From the NCBI GenBank assembly GCA_942159475.1, contig OW804094.1:10387555-10451554 (forward strand): DNA of 64,000 nucleotides, read 5' to 3'. The notes beneath the pieces were generated by a model, which saw nothing but the letters and a program-made list of their open reading frames with translations, had not been told where the DNA came from and did no database searches. The position numbers and the translations under genes were made by a program. Position 1 is the first letter of the stretch. Every line of letters starts with the position of its first letter. This document shows, piece after piece, positions 1-10,456 of this stretch. This stretch comes from Sthenelais limicola (lineage: Eukaryota; Annelida; Polychaeta; Phyllodocida; Sigalionidae).

Positions 1-83
1 TTGGCACACACCCTTGAGTTATAGTGTTGTACTTAGAAACAAATGACAGCATTAAATGATTAAGCTCAAATGTGAGTCTCATA
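1..83. repeat. Family D dispersed repeat, left part
   Basis: The stretch before the first family A element recurs at about 1360-1450 and in part at 4235-4281 (shared words such as GACAGCA-TAAA and TGAGTCTSATA). It continues after the element at 321-403 with the phrase CCAACCTCCTCYCATCCCTTATG, which recurs at 1461, 1586 and 4540. This is an old interspersed repeat that served as a target for family A. Confidence 0.6.
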
Positions 84-320
84 TGGGTCAGTTTTTCAGA
101 AAATGTACAATTCTACTTCCCCCAACTTCTCAAATAACCCAAGTTTCAGACGAAAATAAAGTTCAAAATACAGTTCAACCTAACCAAACAGATTGCTAGA
201 ATCAATACAATGCCAAATATATTCGGATTTACCTAGTATTGACCAAATTGCAGCCTAATTTTGCAGAATTTATTAAATGTGTACAGCTGCTAATTGTACA
301 TTTTCTGAAAATCTGACCCA
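84..320 (-). mobile_element. Family A MITE, full length (237 bp)
   Basis: It begins TGGGTCAG and ends CTGACCCA, with roughly 28 bp imperfect TIRs that include the internal AAAATGTACAATT word. It is flanked by TA on both sides. The related unoccupied site at about 1437-1450 shows that only a TA dinucleotide was duplicated. It has no coding capacity; the small ORF crossing it is incidental. Confidence 0.85.
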
Positions 321-403
321 TATAATAATCAGAGGGAATGTCCAACCTCCTCCCATCCCTTATGTTGAACTCTCTACACTTGGCAAAACACCCTTGGATC
401 ATA

Positions 404-625
404 TGTGATGTGTTATAGGAAAATGAGTCACAAGTCCCCAAAAATGTATGTTGAGATATCATATTTGAAAAGAGATCAAGCTAAATCTAATGGTAGTAAA
501 CATCTAAGAGGTATTTCGATATTTTAAGTTTGATATTTTTATTTTCGAAAAAAAAAAATGTTTCTGGGTGGATTTTTACTAGTAAAGCAGCTGAATGAGT
601 TATGATAGTGTACAGAAATCATATA
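404..625 (-). mobile_element. Family C element, truncated
   Basis: It starts with the family C TIR (TGTGATGTGTTATAGGAAAA), followed by the family's right half read in reverse (GAGATATCATATTTGAAAAG, then the A-rich stretch and GTTTCTGGGTGG). The other TIR is missing; the copy fades into ATATATAT sequence. Confidence 0.7.
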
Positions 626-639
626 TATATATAATTTCT

Positions 640-882
640 TTTGCTTTGTTTACATTTAATTAATCTCTTTATCACTTGACATATACAAGTAAGGTATAAT
701 ATATAATCTCAATCTCATGTGTTTTGGCCAAGGTAGCGGCCGGGAGATCTGGATATAATCTAGCGGTCTGTTTACCTATTCTATCTATATCTCATGTATT
801 ATTATTGTTATTAAATGTGTACCCTTTGTACTCGCAGAGTTGAGAGAATAAAGTAGTTTCTTATCTTATCTTATCTTATATC
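640..882 (+). repeat. Retroposon 3' end with (TCTTA)n tail
   Basis: A 3' UTR-like stretch ends in AATAAAGTAGTTTC and a short run of TCTTA/ATCTT units. An inverted copy lies at 53525-53790, sharing GGCCAAGGTAGCGGCCGGG-like and ACTCGCAGAGTTGA words. A polyadenylation signal plus a short-unit tail fits the 3' end of a LINE or a LINE-mobilised SINE. No reverse transcriptase is attached. Confidence 0.6.
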
Positions 883-924
883 CTTATAAGTTGCCTTTGT
901 TGACTAATTCTATGTTATACTATA

Positions 925-1336
925 TGTGATGTGTTCCAGGAAAATGAGTCATAAGTCGCAAAATTGATATTTTTTAAAGTGTTTTTTTTCACAAGATCTC
1001 TTCATTGAAATGTTCTGATATTTAGAGGGTTTAGTACGTATAGTCACATGAATTCATGTAACAAATTCCAGGGCATAGTATTAAATATATCCTTGCATTT
1101 GAAGACTTTTGTATGGAGTACATATATAGTTACTTTACTGATCAGTACCCATCCAGAAAGATTGCAAACTTTTTTCAAAAAATAAAAAATATCACACATA
1201 AGATATAGAAATACTTCTTAAATGACCTTCATGTTTACTATCATTGGAATCAGCTTGATCTCCTCTTTCCAAATATGGTGATATCTCAAAATCCATATTT
1301 TGCGACTTTTGACTCATTTTTCTAAAACGGATCACA
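925..1336 (+). mobile_element. Family C element, full length (412 bp)
   Basis: Both TIRs are present: TGTGATGTGTTCCAGGAAAA on the left, and its inverse ending in ATCACA on the right, extending about 40 bp through the CAAGTCGCAAAAT word. It is flanked by TA. The interior is AT-rich and non-coding. This copy is a good reference for the family. Confidence 0.8.
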
Positions 1337-1359
1337 TATGTTATAGTTATGTACATAGG

Positions 1360-1645
1360 GTTTTTGTTTTGATTTTATGCTCAATAATAATTTTGTGTCA
1401 GAAACAACTGACAGCAATAAAGGACTCTGTTATGAGTCTGATATAATAATTACTGGGAATATCCAACCTCCTCTCATCCCTTATCTAGAACTCCTTGGCA
1501 AAACGCCCTTGGATTAGGTGCAATGGGACACAACTGCCAATATGTAACAGATTCAGTTTAATGGTTGAATCTCCGATACTGGGAATATCAAACTTCCTCC
1601 CATCACTCATGTTGAACTTTATAATTTGGCAAACCCCCTTGGTCA
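1360..1645. repeat. Family D repeat, empty-site copy plus partial copy
   Basis: It repeats the DNA flanking the family A element at 84-320 but lacks that element, reading GAGTCTGATATAATAATTAC across the join. A second, shorter family D piece (CCTCCCATCACTCATGTTGAA) follows at about 1586-1642. Confidence 0.6.
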
Positions 1646-1769
1646 GTATTGTCAAAAGTCAGCTATAAACGATTTATTCTAAACTCTGAGTCAAATATTG
1701 GGTAATTACTGAAAATACTGTTCTTTCTTTTCTGTCTTGATCATTACTTGGTACATTATTGTTTTTTTC

Positions 1770-1935
1770 GATCTGTTAGCAATGCAATTTTTTTTTTATC
1801 ATCATCAGGAAGCACTGCTTGTAGAGGATGCTTTACCCTTTTTGATATGATGTTTATATGTATGACAATGTAACATCTACTTTATATGTATGGAAAGTAT
1901 TGGAATAAAAGTGTAGTAATAATAATGATAAACAT
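1770..1935 (+). repeat. Probable retroposon 3' end with (TAA)n tail
   Basis: The sequence ends GGAATAAAAGTGTAG followed by several TAA/TGA units, the same design (AATAAA then short tandem tail) as the retroposon ends at 640-882 and 53525-53790. No coding part is visible. Confidence 0.4.
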
Positions 1936-2001
1936 ACTTTTTAGCAACATATCTATGATCACATCTGGTAATTATATCAATAGCTATTCATGTCTATTTA
2001 G

Positions 2002-2388
2002 CTATAGTTTAGTGCATGGATCTATTGTAACATTTGGGAGATATCTATAGTATAGTGCATGGATCTATTGTACCATTTGGGAGATATCTATAGTTTAGTG
2101 CATGGATCTATTGTACCATTTGGGAGATATCTATAGTTTAGTGCATGGATCTATTGTAGCATTTGGGAGATAACTATAGTTTAGTGCATGAATCTATTGT
2201 AGCATTTGGGAGATATCTATAGTTTAGTGCATGGATCTATTGTAACATTTGGGAGATAACTATAGTTTAGTGCATGGATCTATTGTATCATTTGGGAGAT
2301 AACTATAGTTTAGTGCATGGATCTATTGTACCATTTGGGAGATAGCTATAGTTTAGTGCATGGATCTATTGTAACATTTGGGAGATAT
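2002..2388. repeat. Minisatellite, nine units of 43 bp
   Basis: Exactly nine head-to-tail copies of a 43 bp unit (CTATAGTTTAGTGCATGGAT...TTTGGGAGATAT) cover 387 bp. Units differ by single substitutions only (GTAACATT/GTACCATT/GTAGCATT; GATATC/GATAAC). There are no unique spacers between units. Confidence 0.9.
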
Positions 2389-2768
2389 CAGCCCCAGGCG
2401 AAACTAATGCTCCACTCAAATGATAACGAATAGAGATCAGGAGTTGGCAGTTTGCCAAAACTCACACAGAGGGATTGTGGGAAGACGCTGAACCAGAGAG
2501 GAGAGCGATAATAGAGGAGGTCTTCCATAGATATACGCATTAACTTGGGGACTTTTAGTTGGTCACTTGGCTACTTTTCCTCAGTATTTAACAGTTGGTA
2601 TATACAAGGGGAGATCATTTATGTTAATGCAGGTTAACATGCTTGAGAATGATGCGAAAGTAATGATTCCATCTTATCGTCTAACCTTTGAATAAGATCT
2701 GGTAAAACCTTGTTGATCACTGGGTTTATTCAACGTTTTTATAATTTTTCTGTTGGAGAACCCCCACA
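2389..2768. other. Unassigned non-coding stretch
   Basis: No gene, TIR or tandem structure is recognisable. It has somewhat higher GC than its surroundings near 2395-2520. Confidence 0.4.
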
Positions 2769-2976
2769 TGGGTGAAATTTCCCCAATAACTCGAATTTAA
2801 TACAAAAATGAGAATCAAAACACAATTCAACATAACCAAACACATCCTTTGAATCAACTCAATACCGAATAATTATACTCAGATATACCCAGTATTTATC
2901 ATTTTTCAGCTTAATTTAGCAGAATTTACTAAATGTGTAGAACTGCCAATTGTACATTTTTTGAAAATCGTACCCA
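2769..2976 (-). mobile_element. Family A MITE, subfamily with TTTCC terminus, shortened
   Basis: TGGGTGAAATTTCC-type left end, internal CATAACCAAACACATCCTTT word, and right end GAAAATCGTACCCA. About 30 bp shorter than the 237 bp consensus at its left side. Confidence 0.7.
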
Positions 2977-3024
2977 TATATGAGGCCCAAACCAGTTCTC
3001 TATAGCAAACCAGTTCTCTATACA

Positions 3025-3367
3025 TGGGTCAGATCTTCAGAAAATGTACAATTTGCCTTCACTAATTCTCTCTAATAGCCCACATTTAAGACTTCAAAAT
3101 GCAGTTTAAACTAGCTGAGAAAAGGGTAAGAACATAAGATCGCCCCAAAATGGACAATCGGCAGCACTACACATTTATAACATTCTGCTGAATTAGGCTG
3201 AGGAATGACGAATACCAGGTATATCTGAGTATATTCGGTATTGTGTTGATTCAGACAATCTGTTTGGTTATGTTGAATTGTGTTTTGAACCTGATTTCTG
3301 CCTTGAATTTTGATTATTTGATCGGACTGGAGAAGGCGAATCGTACATTTTCTGACGACCTGACCCA
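3025..3367. mobile_element. Chimeric family A elements
   Basis: It opens with a family A right end read in reverse (TGGGTCAG...CCTTCACTAATTC) but breaks at about 3110, near AAGAACATAAGATCG. It then continues as the left part of a family A copy from the GGCAGCACTACAC word through to CTGACCCA at 3367. The result is longer (343 bp) than one element, consistent with one copy inserted in or recombined with another. Confidence 0.6.
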
Positions 3368-3509
3368 TAACTAAACTTGGGGTTTCACATCTCAACGTCT
3401 ATCCTAATATATGCTCCATCGGTGCACCAATGTGTGAAATGTTAATGGGGCAGAAACAATTACCGATAATGTAATAGCCATTACCCCATGGGCATACTGC
3501 ATTAGCCCA

Positions 3510-3746
3510 TGGGTTAAGTCGACAGAAAATGTACAATTCACCTTCACCAATCCTCTCAAATAACCCAAATTTCAGACAAAAATAAAGTTCAAAATACAGT
3601 TCAATCTAACCAAACAGATTTCTACAATCAATGCAATACCAAATATACTCGAATTTACCTAGTATTGATCAAATTGCAGCCTAATTTAGTAAAATTTACT
3701 AAATGTTTACATCTGCCAATTGTACATTTTCTGAAAATGTGACCCA
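3510..3746 (-). mobile_element. Family A MITE, full length (237 bp)
   Basis: It runs from TGGGTTAAGTCGACAGAAAA to GAAAATGTGACCCA, exactly the family length. The left TIR is more diverged than the right. It directly follows a short block rich in CCCATGGG-type palindromes. Confidence 0.75.
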
Positions 3747-4122
3747 TAAATACATTTACTCCAGTGTGTAAGCTGTTACCAGTTCTAACCAGGATTATCT
3801 ATAATCTCATGCCTAAATCCCAGCCATTAACCTAACCTTGGTTCCCATGACGACTGCCCTAATCTCATGGTCTATTTACAAAGGCTATTAACTCGCGGTA
3901 ACCATGGAAAAGGGTATATTTTCATCAACTCCCCATGGAGGGGTAATAGGTAATATATCATCTACCTGCTAAGAGGGTATGTTCACCTGAACCCTGGGGT
4001 TAACAACCCTTTAAGGGTGTAGAAGGGTGTAAAAGGAATTATATGGAGATGGAACTATTTTCACACACACCCTATATATGTGGAAGTTTAAACATCTTCT
4101 CACATAAACCTCTTCTCATATA
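3747..4122. other. Unassigned non-coding stretch
   Basis: GC-moderate, gene-free DNA with repeated GGTAATAGGTAAT, CCATGG and AGGGTGTA words. No element boundaries could be drawn. Confidence 0.4.
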
Positions 4123-4213
4123 TGGGTCAGATTTTCAGAAAATGTACAATTGGCAGCTCTACACATTTATGAAATTCTGCTGAATCTGGCTGAAAAATGA
4201 AGAATACCGGGTA
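4123..4213 (+). mobile_element. Family A left-end fragment
   Basis: TGGGTCAGATTTTCAGAAAA followed by the GGCAGCTCTACACATTTA region, stopping at ACCGGGTATGGGAG. The right half is absent. Confidence 0.65.
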
Positions 4214-4235
4214 TGGGAGTAAATTACGTTAGGTT

Positions 4236-4281
4236 TTGACCGACGTTAACTGAGAGTGAAGCTTTAAATGTGAGTCTCATA
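4236..4281. repeat. Satellite seed sequence in family D DNA
   Basis: ACCGACGTTAACTGAGAGTG followed by AAGCTTTAAATGTGAG closely matches the first unit of the 27 bp array that starts at 4594, which is preceded by ACCGACGTAAACTGAGAGTA. It is a single-copy relative of the array unit, about 340 bp away. Confidence 0.6.
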
Positions 4282-4510
4282 TGGGTTAGATCTTCAGAAA
4301 ATGTACAATCGGCAGCTCTACACATTTAGTCAATTATGCTTAATTCAACTGAAAAATGGTCAATAATAGGTATATTTGAATATATTTGATATTGTGGTGA
4401 CTCAGACAATCTGTTTGGTTATGTTGGATTGTATTTTAACCTAATTTTTGTCTTAAATGTGGGTTATTTGAGAGGATTGGTGAAGGCGAATTGTACCTTC
4501 TCTGGTGATT
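4282..4510 (+). mobile_element. Family A MITE, right TIR degraded
   Basis: The left end TGGGTTAGATCTTCAGAAAA is clear. The right end reads AATTGTACCTTCTCTGGTGA and then leaves the consensus. Family D sequence lies on both sides, as for the copy at 84-320. Confidence 0.7.
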
Positions 4511-4593
4511 ATAACCATTATAACAATTACTGGAAATATTCACCAACCTCCTCTCATCCCTTATGTGAACTCTCTAAACTTGACCGACGTAAA

Positions 4594-5214
4594 CTGAGAG
4601 TAGAGCTTTAAGGTGAGAGATTGAGAGTAGAGCTTTAAGGTGAGAGATTGAGAGTAGAGCTTTAAGGTGAGAGATTGAGAGTAGAGCTTTAAGGTGAGAG
4701 ATTGAGAGTAGAGCTTTAAGGTGAGAGATTGAGAGTAGAGCTTTAAGGTGAGAGATTGAGAGTAGAGCTTTAAGGTGAGAGATTGAGAGTAGAGCTTTAA
4801 GGTGAGAGATTGAGAGTAGAGCTTTAAGGTGAGAGATTGAGAGTAGAGCTTTAAGGTGAGAGATTGAGAGTAGAGCTTTAAGGTGAGAGATTGAGAGTAG
4901 AGCTTTAAGGTGAGAGATTGAGAGTAGAGCTTTAAGGTGAGAGATTGAGAGTAGAGCTTTAAGGTGAGAGATTGAGAGTAGAGCTTTAAGGTGAGAGATT
5001 GAGAGTAGAGCTTTAAGGTGAGAGATTGAGAGTAGAGCTTTAAGGTGAGAGATTGAGAGTAGAGCTTTAAGGTGAGAGATTGAGAGTAGAGCTTTAAGGT
5101 GAGAGATTGAGAGTAGAGCTTTAAGGTGAGAGATTGAGAGTTCAGCTTTAAGGTGAGAGATTGAGAGTAGAGCTTTAAGGTGAGAGAGTGAGAGTAGAGC
5201 TTTAAGGTGAGAGA
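4594..5214. repeat. Minisatellite, 23 units of 27 bp
   Basis: Twenty-three head-to-tail 27 bp units (TTGAGAGTAGAGCTTTAAGG + TGAGAGA) with very few substitutions. Because 27 is a multiple of three, two minus-strand frames stay open for over 230 codons and give repeating nine-residue peptides such as QSLTLKLYS. These have no independent support as protein. Confidence 0.95.
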
Positions 5215-5216
5215 TT

Positions 5217-5575
5217 GCTCTATGGCTGGTGGAAGGTATTGTGGGTGAGTGAGAATGGATTTCACACTGTGCTGCAGCTAGCTGTCCCACTGAGTTCTCT
5301 CAACATTTCACACGTGAAACCACCCGGGTGAGAAATTACTGCCTTCAAATTAAGCTCTTCCCTCCTCCTGATTTCCACACAGCATCTTCTGGTCATAGTC
5401 TAATTTACTCCCTGTGTATTTTCTCATTAGCTTTCCCTCATGTTACATACATCCCTGCAGTCATCGTTTTCTCTTAATTAACCTTTTTTCAAGACAAATC
5501 TTATTGATCGAAATTCCACAGTTGCGGTATGCCTCATTCATCAATGAAACAATGTACTATGTCAAAATCTAATCT
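5217..5575. other. Unassigned non-coding stretch
   Basis: No repeats or coding signal recognised. It includes pyrimidine-rich sequence around 5350-5480. Confidence 0.4.
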
Positions 5576-5745
5576 AATCCAAAAATGAGACTCAGAACAC
5601 AATTCAACATAACCAAACACATCCTTTGAATCAACTTTATACCGAATATATTCAGATATACCTTGTATTTATCATCGTCTAATTTAGCAGAATTTACTAA
5701 ATGTGTAGAGCTGCCGATTATACATTTTCTGGTGATTTGACCCTC
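5576..5745 (-). mobile_element. Family A MITE, right part only
   Basis: It starts inside the element (AAAAATGAGACTCAGAACAC) and runs to a degraded terminus CTGGTGATTTGACCC. It belongs to the same subfamily as 2769-2976 (ACACATCCTTTGAATCAAC shared). Confidence 0.65.
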
Positions 5746-6044
5746 CAACTAATTTTGCTCATGAGTCTTTATCATCATCCATATTGAATGCATTTCCTTT
5801 CCGTTGATGAATTTCCCCAGTAAAGAGAGCGGGAACATGAGTAAGGGGATGAGCAAGGATGGGTCTTGTTGAACGTATTTCAGTTCGTATCAGTGCATTA
5901 ATATAGCAACTAGATAGTCATCGACAGGAGGATATAAGGGGACTGCAATATAAATATGAAATATAAATATGAATATAATTCAAAGATTAATAAAAGGCAA
6001 TATCATGTATACATAAAACTTTACAAAACATAATGTAGGACATG
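5746..6044. other. Unassigned AT-rich stretch
   Basis: No recognisable element or gene. A short run of AAATATAAATATGAA words lies near 5950. Confidence 0.35.
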
Positions 6045-6215
6045 CTTAACCCTTAATAATACACCCCTTGTATTTATTGTATTTAAATATTTTTAATTCA
6101 GCTAAGCATTATGTAATATACACTATTCTCAGTCCCTGCTTACCCTCAATAATACACCCACTGCTTATCCTTAATAATACACCCCTGCTTACCCTTAATA
6201 GACCCCCTGCTTAGC
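6045..6215. repeat. Degenerate short tandem repeat (TTAATAATACACCCCTGCTTA)
   Basis: Four to five imperfect copies of a unit around CTTAATAATACACCCCTGC are spread over this stretch, with unequal spacing and a truncated last unit. There is no coding signal. Confidence 0.55.
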
Positions 6216-6369
6216 TAGTGACTAGTTAATAATCACTATAAACAGTCTCTTGTTGTGACAGTCGTGTATCAGTTGCCAGAACAAGAAGGTTATTCACCTG
6301 ATAATCTATGCGGCGTATGCTAAACCACTTCTATCATTTGTCCTACTCTCGTCGCCTGGTACATAACAA

Positions 6370-6695
6370 TATTAAAAATGTAGAAATATTCATTAGATGT
6401 CCTAGTGTTTACCATCATTAGAATCGGCTTGATCTCCTCTTTTCAAATATGATGGTATCTCTTGGTGGGCAATTACCAGTAAAGTAACTAAAATATACTG
6501 CTCCACAAGATGGCCTTTGAAACACAAGAATATATTCAATACACAAATACATACATGTATATGACTCACATACATGCTATACTCCCCAAAAATCAGAAGA
6601 TTCCAACAATGTGATCTTGTACATAAATCACTTTGGAGAATATCAATTTTGTGACTTGTGACACATTTACACAACACAACATAGCATTACGTGCA
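6370..6695. mobile_element. Rearranged family C fragments, head to head
   Basis: A plus-orientation right portion (AGAAATATTCATTAGATGTC to GATGGTATCTC, no TIR) is joined directly to a minus-orientation portion (GGGCAATTACCAGTAAAGTA to TTTTGTGACTTGTGAC). Deletion or recombination between two copies would produce this. Confidence 0.6.
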
Positions 6696-6944
6696 GAGCA
6701 ATGTGGTATAACTGCATGACAGAAACTAGCAAAAAAACTCATCAAAGCCTAGATATTACTCCTATTCCGACTTCTTCCTTGTCTGCTCCTTCTATTATCG
6801 ACTCATACTCATTCAAGTATTAACTTGTTATCCCATCTAACACCTTGCTCTATGTCTATCTCACATTCTTCCGCTACAATTTCTCTCTCATAATTTCTCT
6901 TCCCTTTCCTCACTGATCCCTCGGTAATAATGAAGACACAAATT
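6696..6944. other. Pyrimidine-rich unassigned stretch
   Basis: CT-rich from about 6760 to 6920, without a gene or element. Confidence 0.35.
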
Positions 6945-7340
6945 TGTGATGTATTCCAGAAAAATCAGTCACAAGTCGCAAAGTAATTAATCACCAAGAT
7001 GTATTCGTGGAAATGTTTTCATATTTGGGGTGCTTAACGCCTTTTGTAGCATTGATGCATGTACCAAATATCAAGAGAGTGAATTAAATGTATGCATGTA
7101 TTCCTAAGCTCATCCTATGAAGTATATTGAGTTACTTTACTGGTCATTTCCCACCCAGACATATTGCATCTTTCTATCTTTCTTTCAAAAATAAAAATAT
7201 CAAAAATAAAATATAGAAATACAATTTAGATGTCCTTCATGTTTACTATCATTGGAATCCACTTGATCACATCTTTTCAAATATGATGATATCTCAAAAT
7301 CTATTTTTTGCGACTTGTGACTCACTTCCCTGAAACACTG
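6945..7340 (+). mobile_element. Family C element, near full length
   Basis: Left TIR TGTGATGTATTCCAGAAAAA, family interior in order, and right TIR through GCGACTTGTGACTCACTTCC. The last bases depart from ATCACA. Confidence 0.75.
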
Positions 7341-7344
7341 ACCC

Positions 7345-7560
7345 CTCTGTTATAACAATAATAATAAAATTCTTTTATTTCATGACTAGCAGGTTATACA
7401 ATACAGGTAGTACACTTCAGGTCTGGACCTGGTCTTCCCGTGTATGCCTAGCTACAGAGGCTTGACTAGCTAATTTCAGGGTTGACTAGGGATTTGGTTG
7501 TGGAGCTAAGGGTTTACATCAAGGTAAATATAGTTATAAAGATGTATATAGAGGCAAGAA
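7345..7560 (-). repeat. Retroposon 3' end, minus strand
   Basis: On the minus strand the sequence ends AATAAAAGAATTTTATTATT, a polyadenylation-like signal followed by a short-unit tail. Upstream on that strand is moderately GC-rich, non-repetitive DNA. It fits a 5'-truncated LINE or SINE; the 5' limit is a guess. Confidence 0.4.
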
Positions 7561-7639
7561 GTTGACTTTATATATGTCACTTTACATGACTTTCAAGTTC
7601 CATTTGTAATGAAATACATGATATATAATGACATGTATA

Positions 7640-7875
7640 TGGGTCAGATTTTCAGAAAATTTACAATTAGCAGCTGTACACATTTAGGAAATCCTGCTAA
7701 ATTAGGCTGCAATTTGGTCAATACTAGCTAAATTCGAGTATATTCGGCATAGCATTGATTCTAGCAATCTGTTTGGCTAGGTTGAACTGTATTTTGAACT
7801 TTATTTCGTCTGAAATTTATGTTATTTGAGAGGATTGGCGAAGGCGAATTGTACATTTTCTGAAAATCTGACCCA
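7640..7875 (+). mobile_element. Family A MITE with 16 bp flanking direct repeat
   Basis: Full-length element with strong TIRs. The 16 bp immediately left (7624-7639) and right (7876-7891) are identical, TATAATGACATGTATA. This is far more than the TA duplication seen at other copies, so the target was probably already a short tandem repeat, or the flank was duplicated at insertion. Confidence 0.85.
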
Positions 7876-8191
7876 TATAATGACATGTATACTACATATA
7901 TGACAATGTTTTAGTGACTTTGTACTCAGTTGTAACGAAGACACATGTTATTTACCTGCCGTATGGAGTGGAGTATATGAGTTGTATACATGTAGTCCAT
8001 ACAAGTCAGTCCAGTGGAGGTGGGGATGTAGCTAGAGCCGCTCTCTGAGCATTTGTGAGCAACTCCTCAACATGAGTTCAACTTTATATAGGTGTACTCC
8101 CAAACCCAGCTCTCTCCCTACTCCCCACCCCTCCTGCTCATCACTCTCTCTCTCCTGCCAATAACAACCATCATCTGCATCCGCTTGATAC

Positions 8192-9896
8192 GGAACTCAG
8201 ATATTGGGAGTTTACAAAGGGGGAACTCAGATATTGGGAGTTTACAAAGGGGAACTGAGATATTGGGAGTTTACAAAGGGGAACTCAGATATTGGGTGTT
8301 TACAAAGGGGGAACTCAGATATTGGGTGTTTACAAAGGGGTAACTCAGATATTGGGAGTTTACAAAGGGGGAACTGAGATATTGGGAGTTTACAAAGGGG
8401 TAACTCCGATATTGGGAGTTTACAAAGGGGGAACTCAGATATTGGGAGTTTACAAAGGGGGAACTCAGATATTGGGAGTTTACAAAGGGGAACTCAGATA
8501 TTGGGAGTTTACAAAGGGGGAACTCAGATATTGGGAGTTTACAAAGGGGGAACTCTTGTGTTAGGAGTTTACAGAGGGGGAACCCAGATATTGGGAGTTT
8601 ACAAAGGGGAACTCCGATATTGGGAGTTTACAAAGGAGTTTACAGAGGGGGAACCCAGATATTGGGAGTTTACAAAGGGGAACTCCGATATTGGGAGTTT
8701 ACAAAGGGGGAACTCAGACATTGGGTGTTTACAAAGGGGGAACTCAGATATTGGGTGTTTACAAAGGGGTAACTCAGATATTGGGAGTTTACAAAGGGGT
8801 AACTCAGATATTGGGTGTTTACAAAGGGGGAACTCAGATATTGGGTGTTTACAAAGGGGGAACTCAGATATTGGGTGTTTACAAAGGGGTAACTCAGATA
8901 TTGGGTGTTTACAAAGGGGGAACTGAGATATTGGGAGTTTACAAAGGGGGAACTGAGATATTGGGAGTTTACAAAGGGGGAACTGAGATATTGGGAGTTT
9001 ACAAAGGGGGAACTGAGATATTGGGAGTTTACAAAGGGGGAACTGAGATATTGGGAGTTTACAAAGGGGGAACTGAGATATTGGGAGTTTACAAAGGGGG
9101 AACTGAGATATTGGGAGTTTACAAAGGGGGAACTGAGATATTGGGAGTTTACAAAGGGGGAACTGAGATATTGGGAGTTTAGAAAGGGGGAACTCCGATA
9201 TTGGGAGTTTACAAAGGGGTAACTCAGATATTGGGAGTTTACAAAGGGGGAACTCAGATATTGAGAGTTTACAAAGGGGGAACTCAGATATTGGGAGTTT
9301 ACAAAGGGGGGACTCAGATGTTGGGTGTTTACAAAGGGGGAACTGAGATATTGGGAGTTTACAAAGGGGAACTCCGATATTGGGAGTTTACAAAGGGGAA
9401 CTCCGATATTGGGAGTTTACAAAGGGGGAACTCAGATGTTGGGTGTTTACAAAGGGGAACTGAGATATTGGGAGTTTACAAAGGGGGAACTCAGATGTTG
9501 GGAGTTTACAAAGGGGGAACTGAGATATTGGGAGTTTACAAAGGGGAACTCAGATGTTGGGTGTTTACAAAGGGGAACTGAGATATTGGGAGTTTACAAA
9601 GGGGGAACTCAGATATTGGGTGTTTACAAAGGGGGAACTGAGATGTTGGGAGTTTACAAAGGGGAACTCCGATATTGGGAGTTTACAAAGGGGAACTCCG
9701 ATATTGGGAGTTTACAAAGGGGAACTCCGATATTGGGAGTTTACAAAGGGGGAACTCAGATATTGGGTGTTTACAAAGGGGGAACTGAGATGTTGGGAGT
9801 TTACAAAGGGGAACTCCGATATTGGGAGTTTACAAAGGGGAACTCCGATATTGGGAGTTTACAAAGGGGGAACTCAGGTATTGGTAGTTTACAAAA
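8192..9896. repeat. Large G-rich minisatellite, about 57 units of 29/30 bp
   Basis: Units follow GGGGGAACTCAGATATTGGG + AGTTTACAAA, with either four or five leading G. Variants are CAG/GAG/CCG after AACT, ATATT/ATGTT, and GGGAG/GGGTG. A homogeneous block of GAG units spans about 8920-9180. From about 9590 a five-unit block of variants repeats once. Several plus-strand frames stay open because many units are 30 bp; they encode GVYKGGTQIL-type repeats and are not credible genes. Confidence 0.95.
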
Positions 9897-9897
9897 G

Positions 9898-10456
9898 GTA
9901 GGGGTCTCTTTCATCCCTAACATTGTAATTCGATGAAGATCTGACTGAGAAATCAGGATTTATTTTCTCAAACTATCTTTTTTTTTAACTTTTTGTTTTT
10001 TAGAAAAATTGTTATTGGTCAAAGTTTCACATTAGTTGCAATAATTCTCATTTGCCAAGTACAAAACATATTCTATCACCCATATAATTCTATGATTTCC
10101 CATGCTTGTTGATTTACCCACACCGTTACTGGAATTAAAATGAGCTTAGATTATTAGATTAGATTAGCTTCATTAGATTAGATTTTTAGATTTATTCTAT
10201 TTAGATTATTCCTTTAGATTTAGATTATTTAGATTATTCATTTCTTTATTAACTAATTTATATTCTATATTAGATATATATGTAATGTAATGTAACCTGT
10301 GGGGAAACACAGCTCATTTGAACCTGAGGGAAGCCAAGTGTTTGTATTCAAAGTTTCTATTCAGCCAAACTTTATGCGTGATCCATTATTCTCAGGCTGA
10401 ACTGATTCCATATAAATCAAGGAAAATTATGAGAAATACATAGACAAAATTGACTC
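9898..10456. other. Unassigned AT-rich stretch with TTTAGATTA repeats
   Basis: Low-complexity TTAGATTAGAT/TTTAGATTATT words occupy about 10140-10260. The remainder is unassigned non-coding DNA. Confidence 0.45.

Noticed and set aside
2002..2388. CRISPR-like regular repeat
   Set aside because: Units are contiguous 43 bp copies with no variable spacers, in a eukaryotic context.
4561..5290. Two minus-strand ORFs of over 230 codons
   Set aside because: They lie almost wholly inside the 27 bp satellite, which keeps frames open because the unit is divisible by three; no start context, domain or flanking coding sequence supports them.
7624..7891. 16 bp flanking repeat as the true target duplication of family A
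   Set aside because: The empty site near 1437 and most full copies show only TA; the 16 bp repeat is better treated as a special feature of this locus.
8192..9896. CRISPR-like array of about 30 bp repeats
   Set aside because: Units abut directly with no spacer; it is a minisatellite.
8092..9936. Seven overlapping plus-strand ORFs encoding GVYKGGTQIL-type repeats
   Set aside because: Products of the 29/30 bp minisatellite read in different frames; frame shifts wherever a unit has 29 bp, so no frame is preserved.
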